Below are positions 41,399 to 49,940 of a stretch of 64,000 nucleotides of DNA, piece after piece; the stretch's first letter is position 1; each line of letters opens with the position of its first letter. A program made the translations under genes and the position numbers. Source of the stretch: Sphingomonadales bacterium (GTDB lineage: Bacteria > Pseudomonadota > Alphaproteobacteria > Sphingomonadales > Sphingomonadaceae); NCBI GenBank assembly GCA_017309275.1, contig JAFKLT010000044.1, positions 24,654 to 88,653 of the forward strand, written 5' to 3'. Below the pieces are notes generated by a model. It ran no database searches. It was not told the DNA's origin and worked only from the letters and a program-made list of their open reading frames with translations.

Positions 41399-42090
41399 TG
41401 GCTCCGATGCGGGGCGGATTTGGCCCTTTGCCGCCGCTCGGCGAGATAGGCAGCCGCCTTACCGCTTTCAACGAAATCAAACGCACTGATCTTTGCATCC
41501 AGTAGCGTCGGATGATCGACCTTTCCACGCGCCTCGTCGAGGTGAAACCGAAACTGACCAGGGGCTGTCGAAACGATTACGATCGCAATGTCGTTACGTC
41601 GGATGGACAGGCTTCCGTCGCTGTTAGCCTGCCATTTGCTGGAACCTACGAAGCGCTTTCTTCGATCGAGAAAGTTCAGGAAATCGGCATGGCTCTCAGT
41701 TCCTACGGTGCCCTCGGTGAGATCATCGCAACATTTTTCGCCAACGACCATCGCCCACCATTTAGGATGGAAGACCATGTGGGCGTAGCGCAGCGCCTGA
41801 CCACATTGCTCGCATTCGCCATCTAAGCCGCCGAGATCGTCATGCCCGATAAGGACCCAGTCCTTCGATGGCTGGATGACGCCATGCTCCTTTGCGTGGC
41901 ATCCTTTGCAAAGAACTTCACAGTCCTCGTAGGGATATTCCCAGGGGAGGCGTCCCGCGACATAATTGCGATGATGGACTTGAAGCACGACCTCGTCGCC
42001 GGAGCGAAGGCAGTGGGCACATACTCCACCATGCAGCCTGATCTGCTCTGCACGATAGGCTGCCCATTCTTTATGCCGGTATAAGTTCAT
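41395..42090 (-). CDS. HNH-type nuclease with second zinc-ribbon-like domain
   Basis: A 231-residue protein. The N-terminal 70 residues are a compact HNH fold: CAHCLRSGDEVVLQVHHRNYVAGRLPWEYPYEDCEVLCKGCHAKEHG, with the CxxC, HH, N and C-x2-CH metal and active-site residues. The second part has ECEQCGQALRYAHMVFH...GEKCCDDLT, a ribbon-like Cys/His set, then about 90 residues of unknown fold. ATG 42090 is preferred to an upstream TTG. It is translationally coupled to the RES gene downstream, and a joint defence or toxin-antitoxin role is inferred. Confidence 0.8.
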   Translation of the reverse strand: MNLYRHKEWAAYRAEQIRLHGGVCAHCLRSGDEVVLQVHHRNYVAGRLPWEYPYEDCEVLCKGCHAKEHGVIQPSKDWVLIGHDDLGGLDGECEQCGQALRYAHMVFHPKWWAMVVGEKCCDDLTEGTVGTESHADFLNFLDRRKRFVGSSKWQANSDGSLSIRRNDIAIVIVSTAPGQFRFHLDEARGKVDHPTLLDAKISAFDFVESGKAAAYLAERRQRAKSAPHRSQ

Positions 42091-42138
42091 CTCGCCCCAG
42101 ATCGCTCTGTCCAATACCTTAGCATATTGGAGCGGGTA

Positions 42139-42375
42139 TTACTTCCTGCCGCGAAAGCGTTCGAAACGGGCTTTGCCCGCCGCTGTTTCGACGGCGACGT
42201 TGGCATTGCTGCATTCATCCCCGCCCATATCGCCCGCCTTACAGCGTTTGACGATGTCGCGTGCCTCTTCGAGATTGGCCTCGAAATATTGAACGCTTCG
42301 CGGTTCGGGCGGCGCGCATGCTGTCAGGGTCGCGAGGCCGGCGATCGCCAGCATCTTCACATTGATCATCGTCAC
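42139..42375 (-). CDS. EexN-like small lipoprotein
   Basis: A 78-residue lipoprotein with lipobox LTAC near residue 20 and a short mature part: EARDIVKRCKAGDMGGDECSNANVAVETA. This C-x5-6-GDEC-NA pattern is that of the EexN/TrbK-like family linked to conjugative entry exclusion. It supports a conjugative origin for this segment, though such lipoproteins also occur alone. Confidence 0.72.
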   Translation of the reverse strand: MTMINVKMLAIAGLATLTACAPPEPRSVQYFEANLEEARDIVKRCKAGDMGGDECSNANVAVETAAGKARFERFRGRK

Positions 42376-42532
42376 CTCCAGTGGCCGATCTTAGCGCCAG
42401 AGTGTCCGGAACTGCAGCGGCGCGCTGGCAGATAGAACCAGATTGGGGCTATTCTCTTGTGTGGCGACTTTGCCGCCGGCCTCGCGGCGCAATATGGGGT
42501 GCAGTAGCCTTGCGAGGATTGCCTAGGGGGAA

Positions 42533-43168
42533 ATGATGTCGAATTTGAGCGCCGCTCTGCCTGCCTCGATTGCATCGAAGGAGACAACTTCTGCCCTCGC
42601 GACGATCGGCGACGCTGCCCTCGACGCCGCTATTTCTTCGGGCGCGTTGGACGGCGTGCCCATTCTTGGCGCGGCGACCGGAATTTGGCGGGCGCACAAG
42701 GAGGTCGGGCAGCAATTATTCATGCGGAAGGTCGTTCGTTTTCTTCGCGAAACCAATCAAACAGCCGATCAAGACCGGATCGATTTCGTGGACCGTCTGA
42801 AGGCTGACGGAAAGACGGAGGAATTTGGAGAAGCGATCCTTCTTATCCTCGATCGGCTCGATGACACGGTAAAGCCTGGCATTCTCGGGCGGCTCGTCGC
42901 GGCCCATATTCGCGGCGATCTGGATTATGATAAGATGATGCGCCTGACGTCGATTGTGTCGCGCTGTTATGCCGAAGATCTCGAATTGCTGCGTAACTTC
43001 AGCAATGGCGTTCAGCGCGAGAAGACGCCGATCGCCGAAAGCCTGTTCGCGGCAGGCCTCTTGTCCAACGGGGGCATGGATGGCGGGAATTTTTCGGACC
43101 CGCTTTCGGGCGGAATCATCTTCAATCTTAATGAGTATGGCGACTTGCTCAAGCGTTTCGGGCTTTAG
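42533..43168 (+). CDS. Uncharacterised protein upstream of AbiE-like pair
   Basis: A 211-residue protein I do not recognise. It has a small-residue-rich N-terminal segment (ALDAAISSGALDGVPILGAATGIW) that could contact a membrane, a charged helical middle (VVRFLRETNQTADQDRIDFVDRLK, EEFGEAILLILDRLDDTVKPGILGRLVAAHIRGDLD), and a C-terminus ending NEYGDLLKRFGL. A GGGGGAAATGATG start context is good. It sits among defence genes, 135 bases before the AbiE-like pair, with reduced GC content around it. Confidence 0.6.
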   Translation: MMSNLSAALPASIASKETTSALATIGDAALDAAISSGALDGVPILGAATGIWRAHKEVGQQLFMRKVVRFLRETNQTADQDRIDFVDRLKADGKTEEFGEAILLILDRLDDTVKPGILGRLVAAHIRGDLDYDKMMRLTSIVSRCYAEDLELLRNFSNGVQREKTPIAESLFAAGLLSNGGMDGGNFSDPLSGGIIFNLNEYGDLLKRFGL

Positions 43169-43214
43169 GCCCAAATCGGAAAATCCGGCGGAAAGCGCCC
43201 GATCGAGATTTTTT

Positions 43215-43282
43215 CACTTTTTTAGTGCAAATTTTCTGCGCAGCAAATATCAGCGTTTTTCCGAATATTCACTTTTATGGTG
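43215..43282 (+). promoter_or_regulatory. Direct repeat of a CAC-N7-GTG dyad before the AbiEi-like gene
   Basis: CACTTTTTTAGTG at 43215-43227 and CACTTTTATGGTG at 43270-43282 are near-identical dyads 55 bases apart, both with AT-rich flanks (TTTT or TATT before, A/T-rich after). They lie directly before the ATG at 43303. AbiEi antitoxins repress their own promoters by binding paired repeats, so these are likely operators. Confidence 0.6.
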
Positions 43283-43302
43283 ATTTTTGCTGGACACAAA
43301 AT

Positions 43303-44400
43303 ATGGCCGAATTTGAAAATTCCGGGCGAGAATTGCTCGATGCGCTTCTCGATGCGCTTTTGGCGCTGCCGCAGTCGCACGCGCAGATCGAGCGATATGA
43401 GGTCGAAATCGGACCTCGCGGCCAAGCCGATGCGCTGATCGGTGCCTTTATCAACCGCCAGCCGTTGCTCCTGCTTGTCGAAATCAAGGCGCAGCTCTTT
43501 CCGCGCGATGTCCGCGAAGCAATCTGGCAACTTCGGAATAATCAGGCCCATCTCAGCAATTCCGGGAACGACCGGGAAATCATTCCCTTTTTTGTCGCCC
43601 GTGCCATCTCGCCGGGCGCTCGAGAAATCTTTCGGGAAGAGCGCGTCGGATATTTCGACCTCGGAGGCTCGCTTTATATTCCGGGCAAAAAGGCATTTAT
43701 ATTTCTCGATAAACCGGCTCCGAAAAAAGGGACGAAGAAATTCGATTCCATTTTTCAGGGGCAAAAAGCGCGCGCACTCCATGAAATTTATGAGAGGCGG
43801 CAGGACTGGCTGGGCGTGAAGGATCTCGCCGATGCGAGCGGCGTATCGCCCGCTACGGCTTCCGAAACCCTCACGGAGCTCGAACGGCGCGAGTGGGTCG
43901 ATGTGCAGGGCGCGGGTCCGTCGAAACAGCGTCGATTGCGCGCCGCACGGCCCCTTCTCGAGGCTTGGACCAGCTATGCGAGCGATCAGAAGGCGCCGAC
44001 GGTGCGGCGTTACTATGTCCCGAAAGGGAGTGACGCACTGGCGCTGGCGCTGCGCCTTGATCAGGCGTGCGACGAGGCGAAAGCCGCCTATGCGGTCACC
44101 GGCGAGGTAGCCGCTCAAATCTATGCCCCCTATCTTTCTTCCATCTCGCAGCTCCGTTGCCGGATCGAGCCCGGGCAGAAGCTGATCGAGGCGCTGCTCA
44201 ATCTCGACGCCCGGCCCGTGGCGGAGGGGTGGAATCTCGGTATCATCGAGGCGAAGAGCCGGCGCGATGTCGCGGTCGGCCAACGGATCGATGGCGTCTG
44301 CTATGCGCCGCCGCTGCAGGTCTATCTCGACCTGCTCCAGGCGTCCGGCCGTTCCCGTGAAATGGCGATGCACCTCCGTAGCGAATGTCTGGACAAATAA
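43303..44400 (+). CDS. AbiEi-like antitoxin with nuclease-like N-terminal domain
   Basis: A 365-residue protein. Residues 25-110 look like a PD-(D/E)XK core: D43 in GQADALIG, then E60-x-K62 in LLLLVEIKAQ, followed by VREAIWQLRNN. Residues about 160-210 are a winged helix (WLGVKDLADASGVSPATASETLTELERREWVDVQG), as in AbiEi-type antitoxins and transcription regulators. Its stop overlaps the start of a nucleotidyltransferase gene (TAATG). The arrangement is that of an AbiE type IV toxin-antitoxin pair. The N-terminal extension is unusual and could bind rather than cut DNA. Confidence 0.75.
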   Translation: MAEFENSGRELLDALLDALLALPQSHAQIERYEVEIGPRGQADALIGAFINRQPLLLLVEIKAQLFPRDVREAIWQLRNNQAHLSNSGNDREIIPFFVARAISPGAREIFREERVGYFDLGGSLYIPGKKAFIFLDKPAPKKGTKKFDSIFQGQKARALHEIYERRQDWLGVKDLADASGVSPATASETLTELERREWVDVQGAGPSKQRRLRAARPLLEAWTSYASDQKAPTVRRYYVPKGSDALALALRLDQACDEAKAAYAVTGEVAAQIYAPYLSSISQLRCRIEPGQKLIEALLNLDARPVAEGWNLGIIEAKSRRDVAVGQRIDGVCYAPPLQVYLDLLQASGRSREMAMHLRSECLDK

Positions 44401-45308
44401 TGCCCAAACCACAGACGATCAGCGGCTATGAGGACATGGTCACCGACGCGTGCGAGCGCGTGCTGGTCACCCTCTTGCGCGGGCTCGGACCATGGAAGGA
44501 TTCGGTCTTTCTCGTCGGCGGACTCGCGCCGCGCTATCTTGTGACCGCCCGGCCGCCGAAGGTCCCGAAACATGCGGGTACGGGTGACGTCGACATCGTC
44601 GTCGATGTCGGAATCCTCACGACCACCGAAGCCTACAGCACGCTAGAAGAAAATCTGAAGGCGATGAACTTCGAGCGCGCCGAGAATGACAAGGGTGCGA
44701 AGCAATCCTGGCGGTGGCGCGCCGAGATCGAGGACGGCACGACGATGATCCTCGAGTTTCTGGCGGACTCGCCGGAACTTGGAGGCGGCAAGGTCAAGGA
44801 ACTGCCTTCGGACGGAAATGTCTCGGCGTTGAACATCCCCCACGCTTCCATGGTGTTCGACCATCACGGGACTGTCGAAATCACGGCGGACCTGCTGAAC
44901 GGTAAGGGCCGTGCCACCGAGGTCGTGCGCTACGCTGATATCGTCACCTTCACCTGTCTCAAGGCCTTTGCTTTCGATCAGAGGTTCGAGCGCAAGGATG
45001 CGCACGACCTGATCTACTGCATCGAAAATCTGGAAGGTGGCGTTGGCGCGGCGCAATCCGCCTTTGCGGCAGCACTGACCGGCCCGCATGCCGACGCCAT
45101 ACGCGAGGCTCTTACCCGCTTGGCGGTTCGCTTCCGCGATCCCAATCCCGACGAGAGCTATTTGCGCGACGGTCCCGTCGCCGTGGCAAGTTTCGAAGAC
45201 GACGAAGCCGATGTCTCGGCCGACCCCGATCTGCTGAACGCCCGGATCTTGCGGCAGCGACATGCCGCGGAAATTATGGCCGACTTCCTCAGGGTCTTCG
45301 AAATCTGA
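44400..45308 (+). CDS. AbiEii-like nucleotidyltransferase toxin
   Basis: A 302-residue protein of the nucleotidyltransferase AbiEii/AbiGii group. The catalytic segment is VFLVGGLAPRYL followed by GTGDVDIVVDVG, with the Asp pair D-x-D. Later parts include LKAFAFDQRFERKDAHDLIYCIEN, a region similar to family members. It is coupled to the AbiEi-like gene by the overlapping TAATG. A start at 44385 is also possible. Toxins of this family add nucleotides to tRNA or otherwise block growth; the pair may act in phage defence. Confidence 0.78.
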   Translation: MPKPQTISGYEDMVTDACERVLVTLLRGLGPWKDSVFLVGGLAPRYLVTARPPKVPKHAGTGDVDIVVDVGILTTTEAYSTLEENLKAMNFERAENDKGAKQSWRWRAEIEDGTTMILEFLADSPELGGGKVKELPSDGNVSALNIPHASMVFDHHGTVEITADLLNGKGRATEVVRYADIVTFTCLKAFAFDQRFERKDAHDLIYCIENLEGGVGAAQSAFAAALTGPHADAIREALTRLAVRFRDPNPDESYLRDGPVAVASFEDDEADVSADPDLLNARILRQRHAAEIMADFLRVFEI

Positions 45309-45360
45309 TGACGAAGGCTTTGATCGCAGTCATGTTCCAGCGCATTCCAGGAGCTTGACT

Positions 45361-46077
45361 GTGAACAGAGCGATCATAGTCGGCGCGAGTTCGGGGATCG
45401 GCCGAGAGCTGGCGATGCTGCTCTCGCGTCATGGCTACTCGGTTGGCGTCACCGGTCGGCGCCGCGACCTGCTCGCCGATCTCGCTGGCAATTCTTCCGG
45501 TTCGATAATCTACGAGGCATTCGACGTGGCCGACACGAACGCGATGCAACGCGGGCTCGCCGCTTTGATCGAGCGGCTTGGCGGGCTCGACTTACTGGTG
45601 ATCAGTGCCGGGGTCGGCCACATAAATGCCGATCTTGGCTGGGAGGCGGAACGCGAGACGATCACGGTGAACGTGGAGGGGTTCGCGGCCGCGGCCAATA
45701 TCGGCATGCAGGACTTCCTCGCTCAAGGCACGGGGCATCTGGTTGCCATTTCGTCGATCGCGGCATTACGCGGCGGCGGCGACGCGCCAGCCTACAACGC
45801 GTCTAAGGCCTTCGTTTCCAATTATATGGAAGGGTTACGCCACAACGTTGCCCGCCGCGGCTTGCCGATTGCAACGACCGACGTGCGGCCCGGCTTCGTC
45901 AACACCGCGATGGCGAAGGGCGATGGACTCTTCTGGGTTGCGTCGCCTGAAAAGGCAGCAAAGCAGATTTACGGCGCCATTTGCGCCCGCAAATCTCATG
46001 CCTATGTCACCAAACGCTGGAGGCTCGTCGCGGCCCTGATGAAATTTCTGCCGAACTCCATCTACGACCGCCTCTAG
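45361..46077 (+). CDS. Short-chain dehydrogenase/reductase
   Basis: A 238-residue SDR starting at GTG 45361. The cofactor motif is IIVGASSGIGRELA, the acidic residue region DVADT follows, NAG is replaced by SAGVG, and the active site is S in AISSIAALRGG with Y-x3-K in YNASKAF. The substrate is unknown. It lies 52 bases after the AbiEii-like gene in the same direction and converges on the large STAND-like gene. It may be cargo unrelated to defence. Confidence 0.88.
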   Translation: MNRAIIVGASSGIGRELAMLLSRHGYSVGVTGRRRDLLADLAGNSSGSIIYEAFDVADTNAMQRGLAALIERLGGLDLLVISAGVGHINADLGWEAERETITVNVEGFAAAANIGMQDFLAQGTGHLVAISSIAALRGGGDAPAYNASKAFVSNYMEGLRHNVARRGLPIATTDVRPGFVNTAMAKGDGLFWVASPEKAAKQIYGAICARKSHAYVTKRWRLVAALMKFLPNSIYDRL

Positions 46078-46087
46078 CCGCTCGCGA

Positions 46088-49024
46088 TCACCGCCCGTGG
46101 CAGATTTTGAATTTCTTGCCAGAACCGCAGGGACATTTTTCGTTGCGGCCGACCTTTTTCCTCGGCTCAACCTCCCTGGGGGCACCGCGACGCTGATCGA
46201 ACAGCGCCTGCAAAGGGGCAGGAATCACAACCTGTCGCTGCGGGGGACCGCCTTTGCGCCGAACCTCGCGAATAATGGCCTTCTGCTCCTGGAATGCCGT
46301 GCGATGGTTCGGATCCATCGCATCCTCGAACGGCAGCAGCCGCTCGACCTCGTTCGCCGCCGCATCATGGTCGCCGCAGTACGCAAGAACCACCGCATAT
46401 AGAGCGCGAGCTTCGAGAACGGGCCCCGCGAGGCCCGCGCCTTGCAAGATGGGGAAGATGTTCCGTTCGAAAGCCTCGCGGGCGCTTATGAAGTCGTTCA
46501 CCCAGACCAGCTCTTCGACAAGATCGAGACCAACCCGGACGAATGACTGGTAGGATTGCGACAGTTCGTAGAACTTCATCGCATGGATGCGTGCGAGAGT
46601 AGATCGCTGGCTCTTCCGGCCCAAGGCCTGCGCGAAAAGATCGTGACTGTCTGCAAGGTGCTTCAGCCGATCGGTGAGATCTTCGTCTTTGGGAAGAAGC
46701 TCCCGAATTTGGGGGGCGTTCCGTCCCACCACATCGTCGGGCCTGATCCCGAACTCCCGATAATATTCGTCGATGAGGGCGAGTGCCTCACTTACAGCTG
46801 TATCGTTGTCGCCAAGCTTGAACAGGGCAAGAGCGCGATTGTAGCGAAACACGCGCAGATGTTCGGGCTGGTCGGGAAGTCGATCCGCAACTTGGTCAAG
46901 CATGGCCCGGACGCCACCGATGTCGCCGAGCTCGGACAAAAGCAACATCCGCTTCATGCCCCAAGCCATCCATTCCTCGTCGCCGAGCTCGTTCGCCCTC
47001 AGCAGCGATTCCATCTCGTCGACCCGCTCCCGGCCGGCCTCATAATCTCCCTCGCGCAGATCATTGAAGACGAGGCCGTCGAGCGCCCACAGCCTTGTCT
47101 CGGCATCCCCGTTCGGATCGGCAGCGATCGTCAGCAGATAGGGTTCGATTTCCGGCCAGACCCCGAGTTCGTGGAACAATTCGTCGGTGGCAAACTGCAC
47201 CAATATTCTCGCCTGACCGAGAAGCCCGAACAGACGGATGAGCAGTCCTAACTTCGCGAGGCTCCAGTTGGTCCGGATCGAGCCTATGATGACGCGCTGC
47301 AGCGAGCCCAAGGCTTTCTGCTCGAAATCCCGCCCCTTTGCCGAGACGTCCGCCTTGCCGAGAACCCTCACCGCGTCGTGAATTTTTAAGCCGCTATTCC
47401 CGAACAATTCCAGCGCACCCGTTGCGGGAAGCGCGCGCAACCGGGCCGTGGCCGCTTTTGCGTCGATGTCGCACGCCGCTTGAAGCAAGGCACTGGCTTC
47501 GTCCCTCGAGAGCGCGACATCGGCGAGGCTCAGGACCGCGATCGTTTCTCTATCGATCGGCGGTAAGCCTTCGAACGCGCGCCTCAGGATAATCTCTTGA
47601 GCCGTCTCGACGATATTGGTCTGCTGCTCGATATCCGCGCAAAAGGCCCGAATATCGCCGCCATATTCGCGCGCTGCGATCGTCGCCGCATTGAGCACAT
47701 AAAATGGCAGGCCTCCGGTAATTCTGGATAGCCGTTCGCAATCGCCGAAATCGGCACGGCAACCAGCATCTCGAACTGCCGCCGCGATAGTGTCTTCGTC
47801 CCAGCCGTTCAGAGTCTCGGCGTGAATGCCCAGTCCTGCCTCGAGTTCGGCGATGTGCCGACCGGGTTGGCTCAGCAGGACAAATCGGAGATTGGGGGCC
47901 CGTGCTACCAGCGCCTCTATATCGGCCGCGGGAATGCGGTGACTGTTATCGATGACGACAGCCGCGTGAAGACCGTCTTCGCCGAGCTTGATGCTCAGCG
48001 CGCTCACCATGTCCAATCCGCTCGCGCCCGGCAGAAGAATTTCGCCGAGCTTGTCGTTGGAGCGTCCGAACATCTTCGCCGCCACTTCGCGCGCTACTGC
48101 TGACGCGAGCGCGGGGCCCGGCGTGTCCCCGACGTCGAGATAGGTGACCGGGAGCGGAGCATGGACTGCGGCCTCGGCCATCCAGGCGGTTTTCCCCGAG
48201 CCCGAAAGTCCCGCTATGATGCGGACGGGCTGGTCAGTAAGCAGGGCGGGCTCGTCGACCTGGGCGCGATACACCGGGGGCGGGGTCGGGAGCTGCTGCA
48301 TCTGCACCACGAGCTGCTCGAACAGGTCCGGCAATTCCTCGCGGGAAAAACTGTGGTCCTCGCGCGGAGGCGTGCCAGCGGATGCGAGCATGACCATGGC
48401 GGCCAGCTTCCAGGTCAGCGTCTCCGGCCTGAGCAACCCGAATGGCAGCTGCGCCGCGAGATCCGAGCAATATGCAGCCATACCGGCAACGCTGTCCGCA
48501 GGTCGAGGCAGGCATTTGTCGGAAGGCTCGGGACCGCCTGGCCAATGCAGCTCGACATCGTCAGGCCAGTCATCCGCGGCAATCTTCTTGAGCAGGGCTG
48601 GCGACGGAAGCGCATTCGTCGCGATCACGAACCTCGCGCCCCCAGCGCGCAGGCCGTTCTGATGCTCCGCACGTATCTCCTCGAAACGCTCGAGCGCTCC
48701 TGAAATATCACTCGGATTGAGGACGTCCTGCCGTGTTTTGACCTGCGCATAGACACGGGCATCCGGAAGCTGGACTTCGATGTCTTCGTCCCGCTCGACG
48801 ATGATATGTCCGGCTCCCGCCTTTCCCGCGAGGAGAAGGCACGCTGCCGCGTAAAGATGCTGGTAGAGGAAACCCCTGTGTACGGCCTCGATCCGGATGA
48901 GCTGGCGCTCGTCGAGAACGAGGAATTCGTCGACCGGCGGCTGTGTGCGTTCTGCCGCATCCTCCGCGCGGTCATAGGCCGCATTGCGACTGGAATTGTC
49001 TTCAGGATCTCCTGACGCGGTCAT
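46088..49024 (-). CDS. Putative STAND defence ATPase: nuclease - NTPase - helical repeats - SEC-C
   Basis: A 978-residue multidomain protein. Residues about 45-130 resemble a Cap4/DUF4297-type PD-(D/E)XK nuclease (GFLYQHLYAAACLLL, RDEDIEV, VYAQVKT). An NTPase follows with P-loop GLSGSGKT near 272 and Walker B HAAVVIDN, then a winged-helix-like region. The C-terminal 400 residues are TPR-like helical repeats (RYNRALALFKLGDNDTA). The last 22 residues are a SEC-C zinc motif, KVGRNEKCPCGSGKKFKICH. This order is like Avs/STAND phage sensors. ATG 49024 is chosen because it overlaps the stop of the upstream secreted-protein gene (ATGA). Confidence 0.8.
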   Translation of the reverse strand: MTASGDPEDNSSRNAAYDRAEDAAERTQPPVDEFLVLDERQLIRIEAVHRGFLYQHLYAAACLLLAGKAGAGHIIVERDEDIEVQLPDARVYAQVKTRQDVLNPSDISGALERFEEIRAEHQNGLRAGGARFVIATNALPSPALLKKIAADDWPDDVELHWPGGPEPSDKCLPRPADSVAGMAAYCSDLAAQLPFGLLRPETLTWKLAAMVMLASAGTPPREDHSFSREELPDLFEQLVVQMQQLPTPPPVYRAQVDEPALLTDQPVRIIAGLSGSGKTAWMAEAAVHAPLPVTYLDVGDTPGPALASAVAREVAAKMFGRSNDKLGEILLPGASGLDMVSALSIKLGEDGLHAAVVIDNSHRIPAADIEALVARAPNLRFVLLSQPGRHIAELEAGLGIHAETLNGWDEDTIAAAVRDAGCRADFGDCERLSRITGGLPFYVLNAATIAAREYGGDIRAFCADIEQQTNIVETAQEIILRRAFEGLPPIDRETIAVLSLADVALSRDEASALLQAACDIDAKAATARLRALPATGALELFGNSGLKIHDAVRVLGKADVSAKGRDFEQKALGSLQRVIIGSIRTNWSLAKLGLLIRLFGLLGQARILVQFATDELFHELGVWPEIEPYLLTIAADPNGDAETRLWALDGLVFNDLREGDYEAGRERVDEMESLLRANELGDEEWMAWGMKRMLLLSELGDIGGVRAMLDQVADRLPDQPEHLRVFRYNRALALFKLGDNDTAVSEALALIDEYYREFGIRPDDVVGRNAPQIRELLPKDEDLTDRLKHLADSHDLFAQALGRKSQRSTLARIHAMKFYELSQSYQSFVRVGLDLVEELVWVNDFISAREAFERNIFPILQGAGLAGPVLEARALYAVVLAYCGDHDAAANEVERLLPFEDAMDPNHRTAFQEQKAIIREVRRKGGPPQRQVVIPAPLQALFDQRRGAPREVEPRKKVGRNEKCPCGSGKKFKICHGR

Positions 49025-49806
49025 CGTGTCGTGAAGGCTGCGACGACCTTGTTCGTCCCGTCCATGAGCAGGCCGCACTGAATGTCGGCGACCAGAACCG
49101 TCGAATTCACCGTGATATCGGTCGGATTGCTGATCGTCGTCTTGCCATAGGGGTAGGTGGCGCGAACGACATTAGGGAGCTTCGGCACGACAACAAAGGC
49201 AATCCTGGCTTGGGGTTTGAAGGCTTGCGCTTCGGCGACGCTCATCGGGACGGTCCCGATGATCCCACCCTTGTTGGCGATGAAAAGCTCTTCGCCGTAG
49301 CGCGCCGGTTCACCCTCGAAGATCGCCTTCTCGGTCCGGGCAATCTTGCTGATGGTGGCCTTTGCCCCGAAGCCATTCTGCGCGGAATAGGTGCCGGTCG
49401 TGACCTCGCTGCTCGAAATCGTCACGTCGAGGTTGCTGAGGGTGCTGGCTTTGGGGCTTTCGACCTTGGCGTAATAGAAGGTGTCCCACGCGCTGAAGTT
49501 CGTATTGTCGAACAGATAGGACTTCACCTCGAAGGCTCCGATATCGGCATTATAGGCCAGATATTCCGCGCCTTCGATCTTCTTCGAGATGATGAGGGGG
49601 CCGGAGCCGCCCGCTGCTGCAAGCCGGGCGCGGTATGCATCGCTGGTCTCGAATTCGTCCTTCGGCGCGACGGGCTTGATGGACGCGATAGCCTGATCGA
49701 AGGTCTGCGGCTGCACTGTCGTGCCCGTGTAGGCTGTGCAGCCCGATTGCGCCTGCGCCATTTGCGGTGTGCAAAATAAAGCTGCAGTGAGGATGATCTT
49801 CTTCAT
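49021..49806 (-). CDS. Secreted protein of unknown function coupled to the STAND gene
   Basis: A 261-residue protein with a Sec signal peptide (MKKIILTAALFCTPQMAQA, mature start QSGC). The mature part has a PKDEFETSDAYRARLAA segment also seen in uncharacterised periplasmic proteins, and otherwise looks beta-rich with no catalytic motif I can see. Its stop overlaps the start of the STAND-like gene, so both come from one message. Whether an exported protein works with a cytoplasmic sensor, or the coupling is incidental, is not clear. Confidence 0.75.
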   Translation of the reverse strand: MKKIILTAALFCTPQMAQAQSGCTAYTGTTVQPQTFDQAIASIKPVAPKDEFETSDAYRARLAAAGGSGPLIISKKIEGAEYLAYNADIGAFEVKSYLFDNTNFSAWDTFYYAKVESPKASTLSNLDVTISSSEVTTGTYSAQNGFGAKATISKIARTEKAIFEGEPARYGEELFIANKGGIIGTVPMSVAEAQAFKPQARIAFVVVPKLPNVVRATYPYGKTTISNPTDITVNSTVLVADIQCGLLMDGTNKVVAAFTTR

Positions 49807-49940
49807 TGGCCCCCGCCCTTGTCTCTGCTCGTTACATCGCTTTCTTTAGCAGAGAGCAGGCCGTCCAAAAGACGACAATTGAAAAATCTAAACCATGGCG
49901 GGGCTATTTCATCCCGGCGGGCCCGGACTGACTGCAGCTG

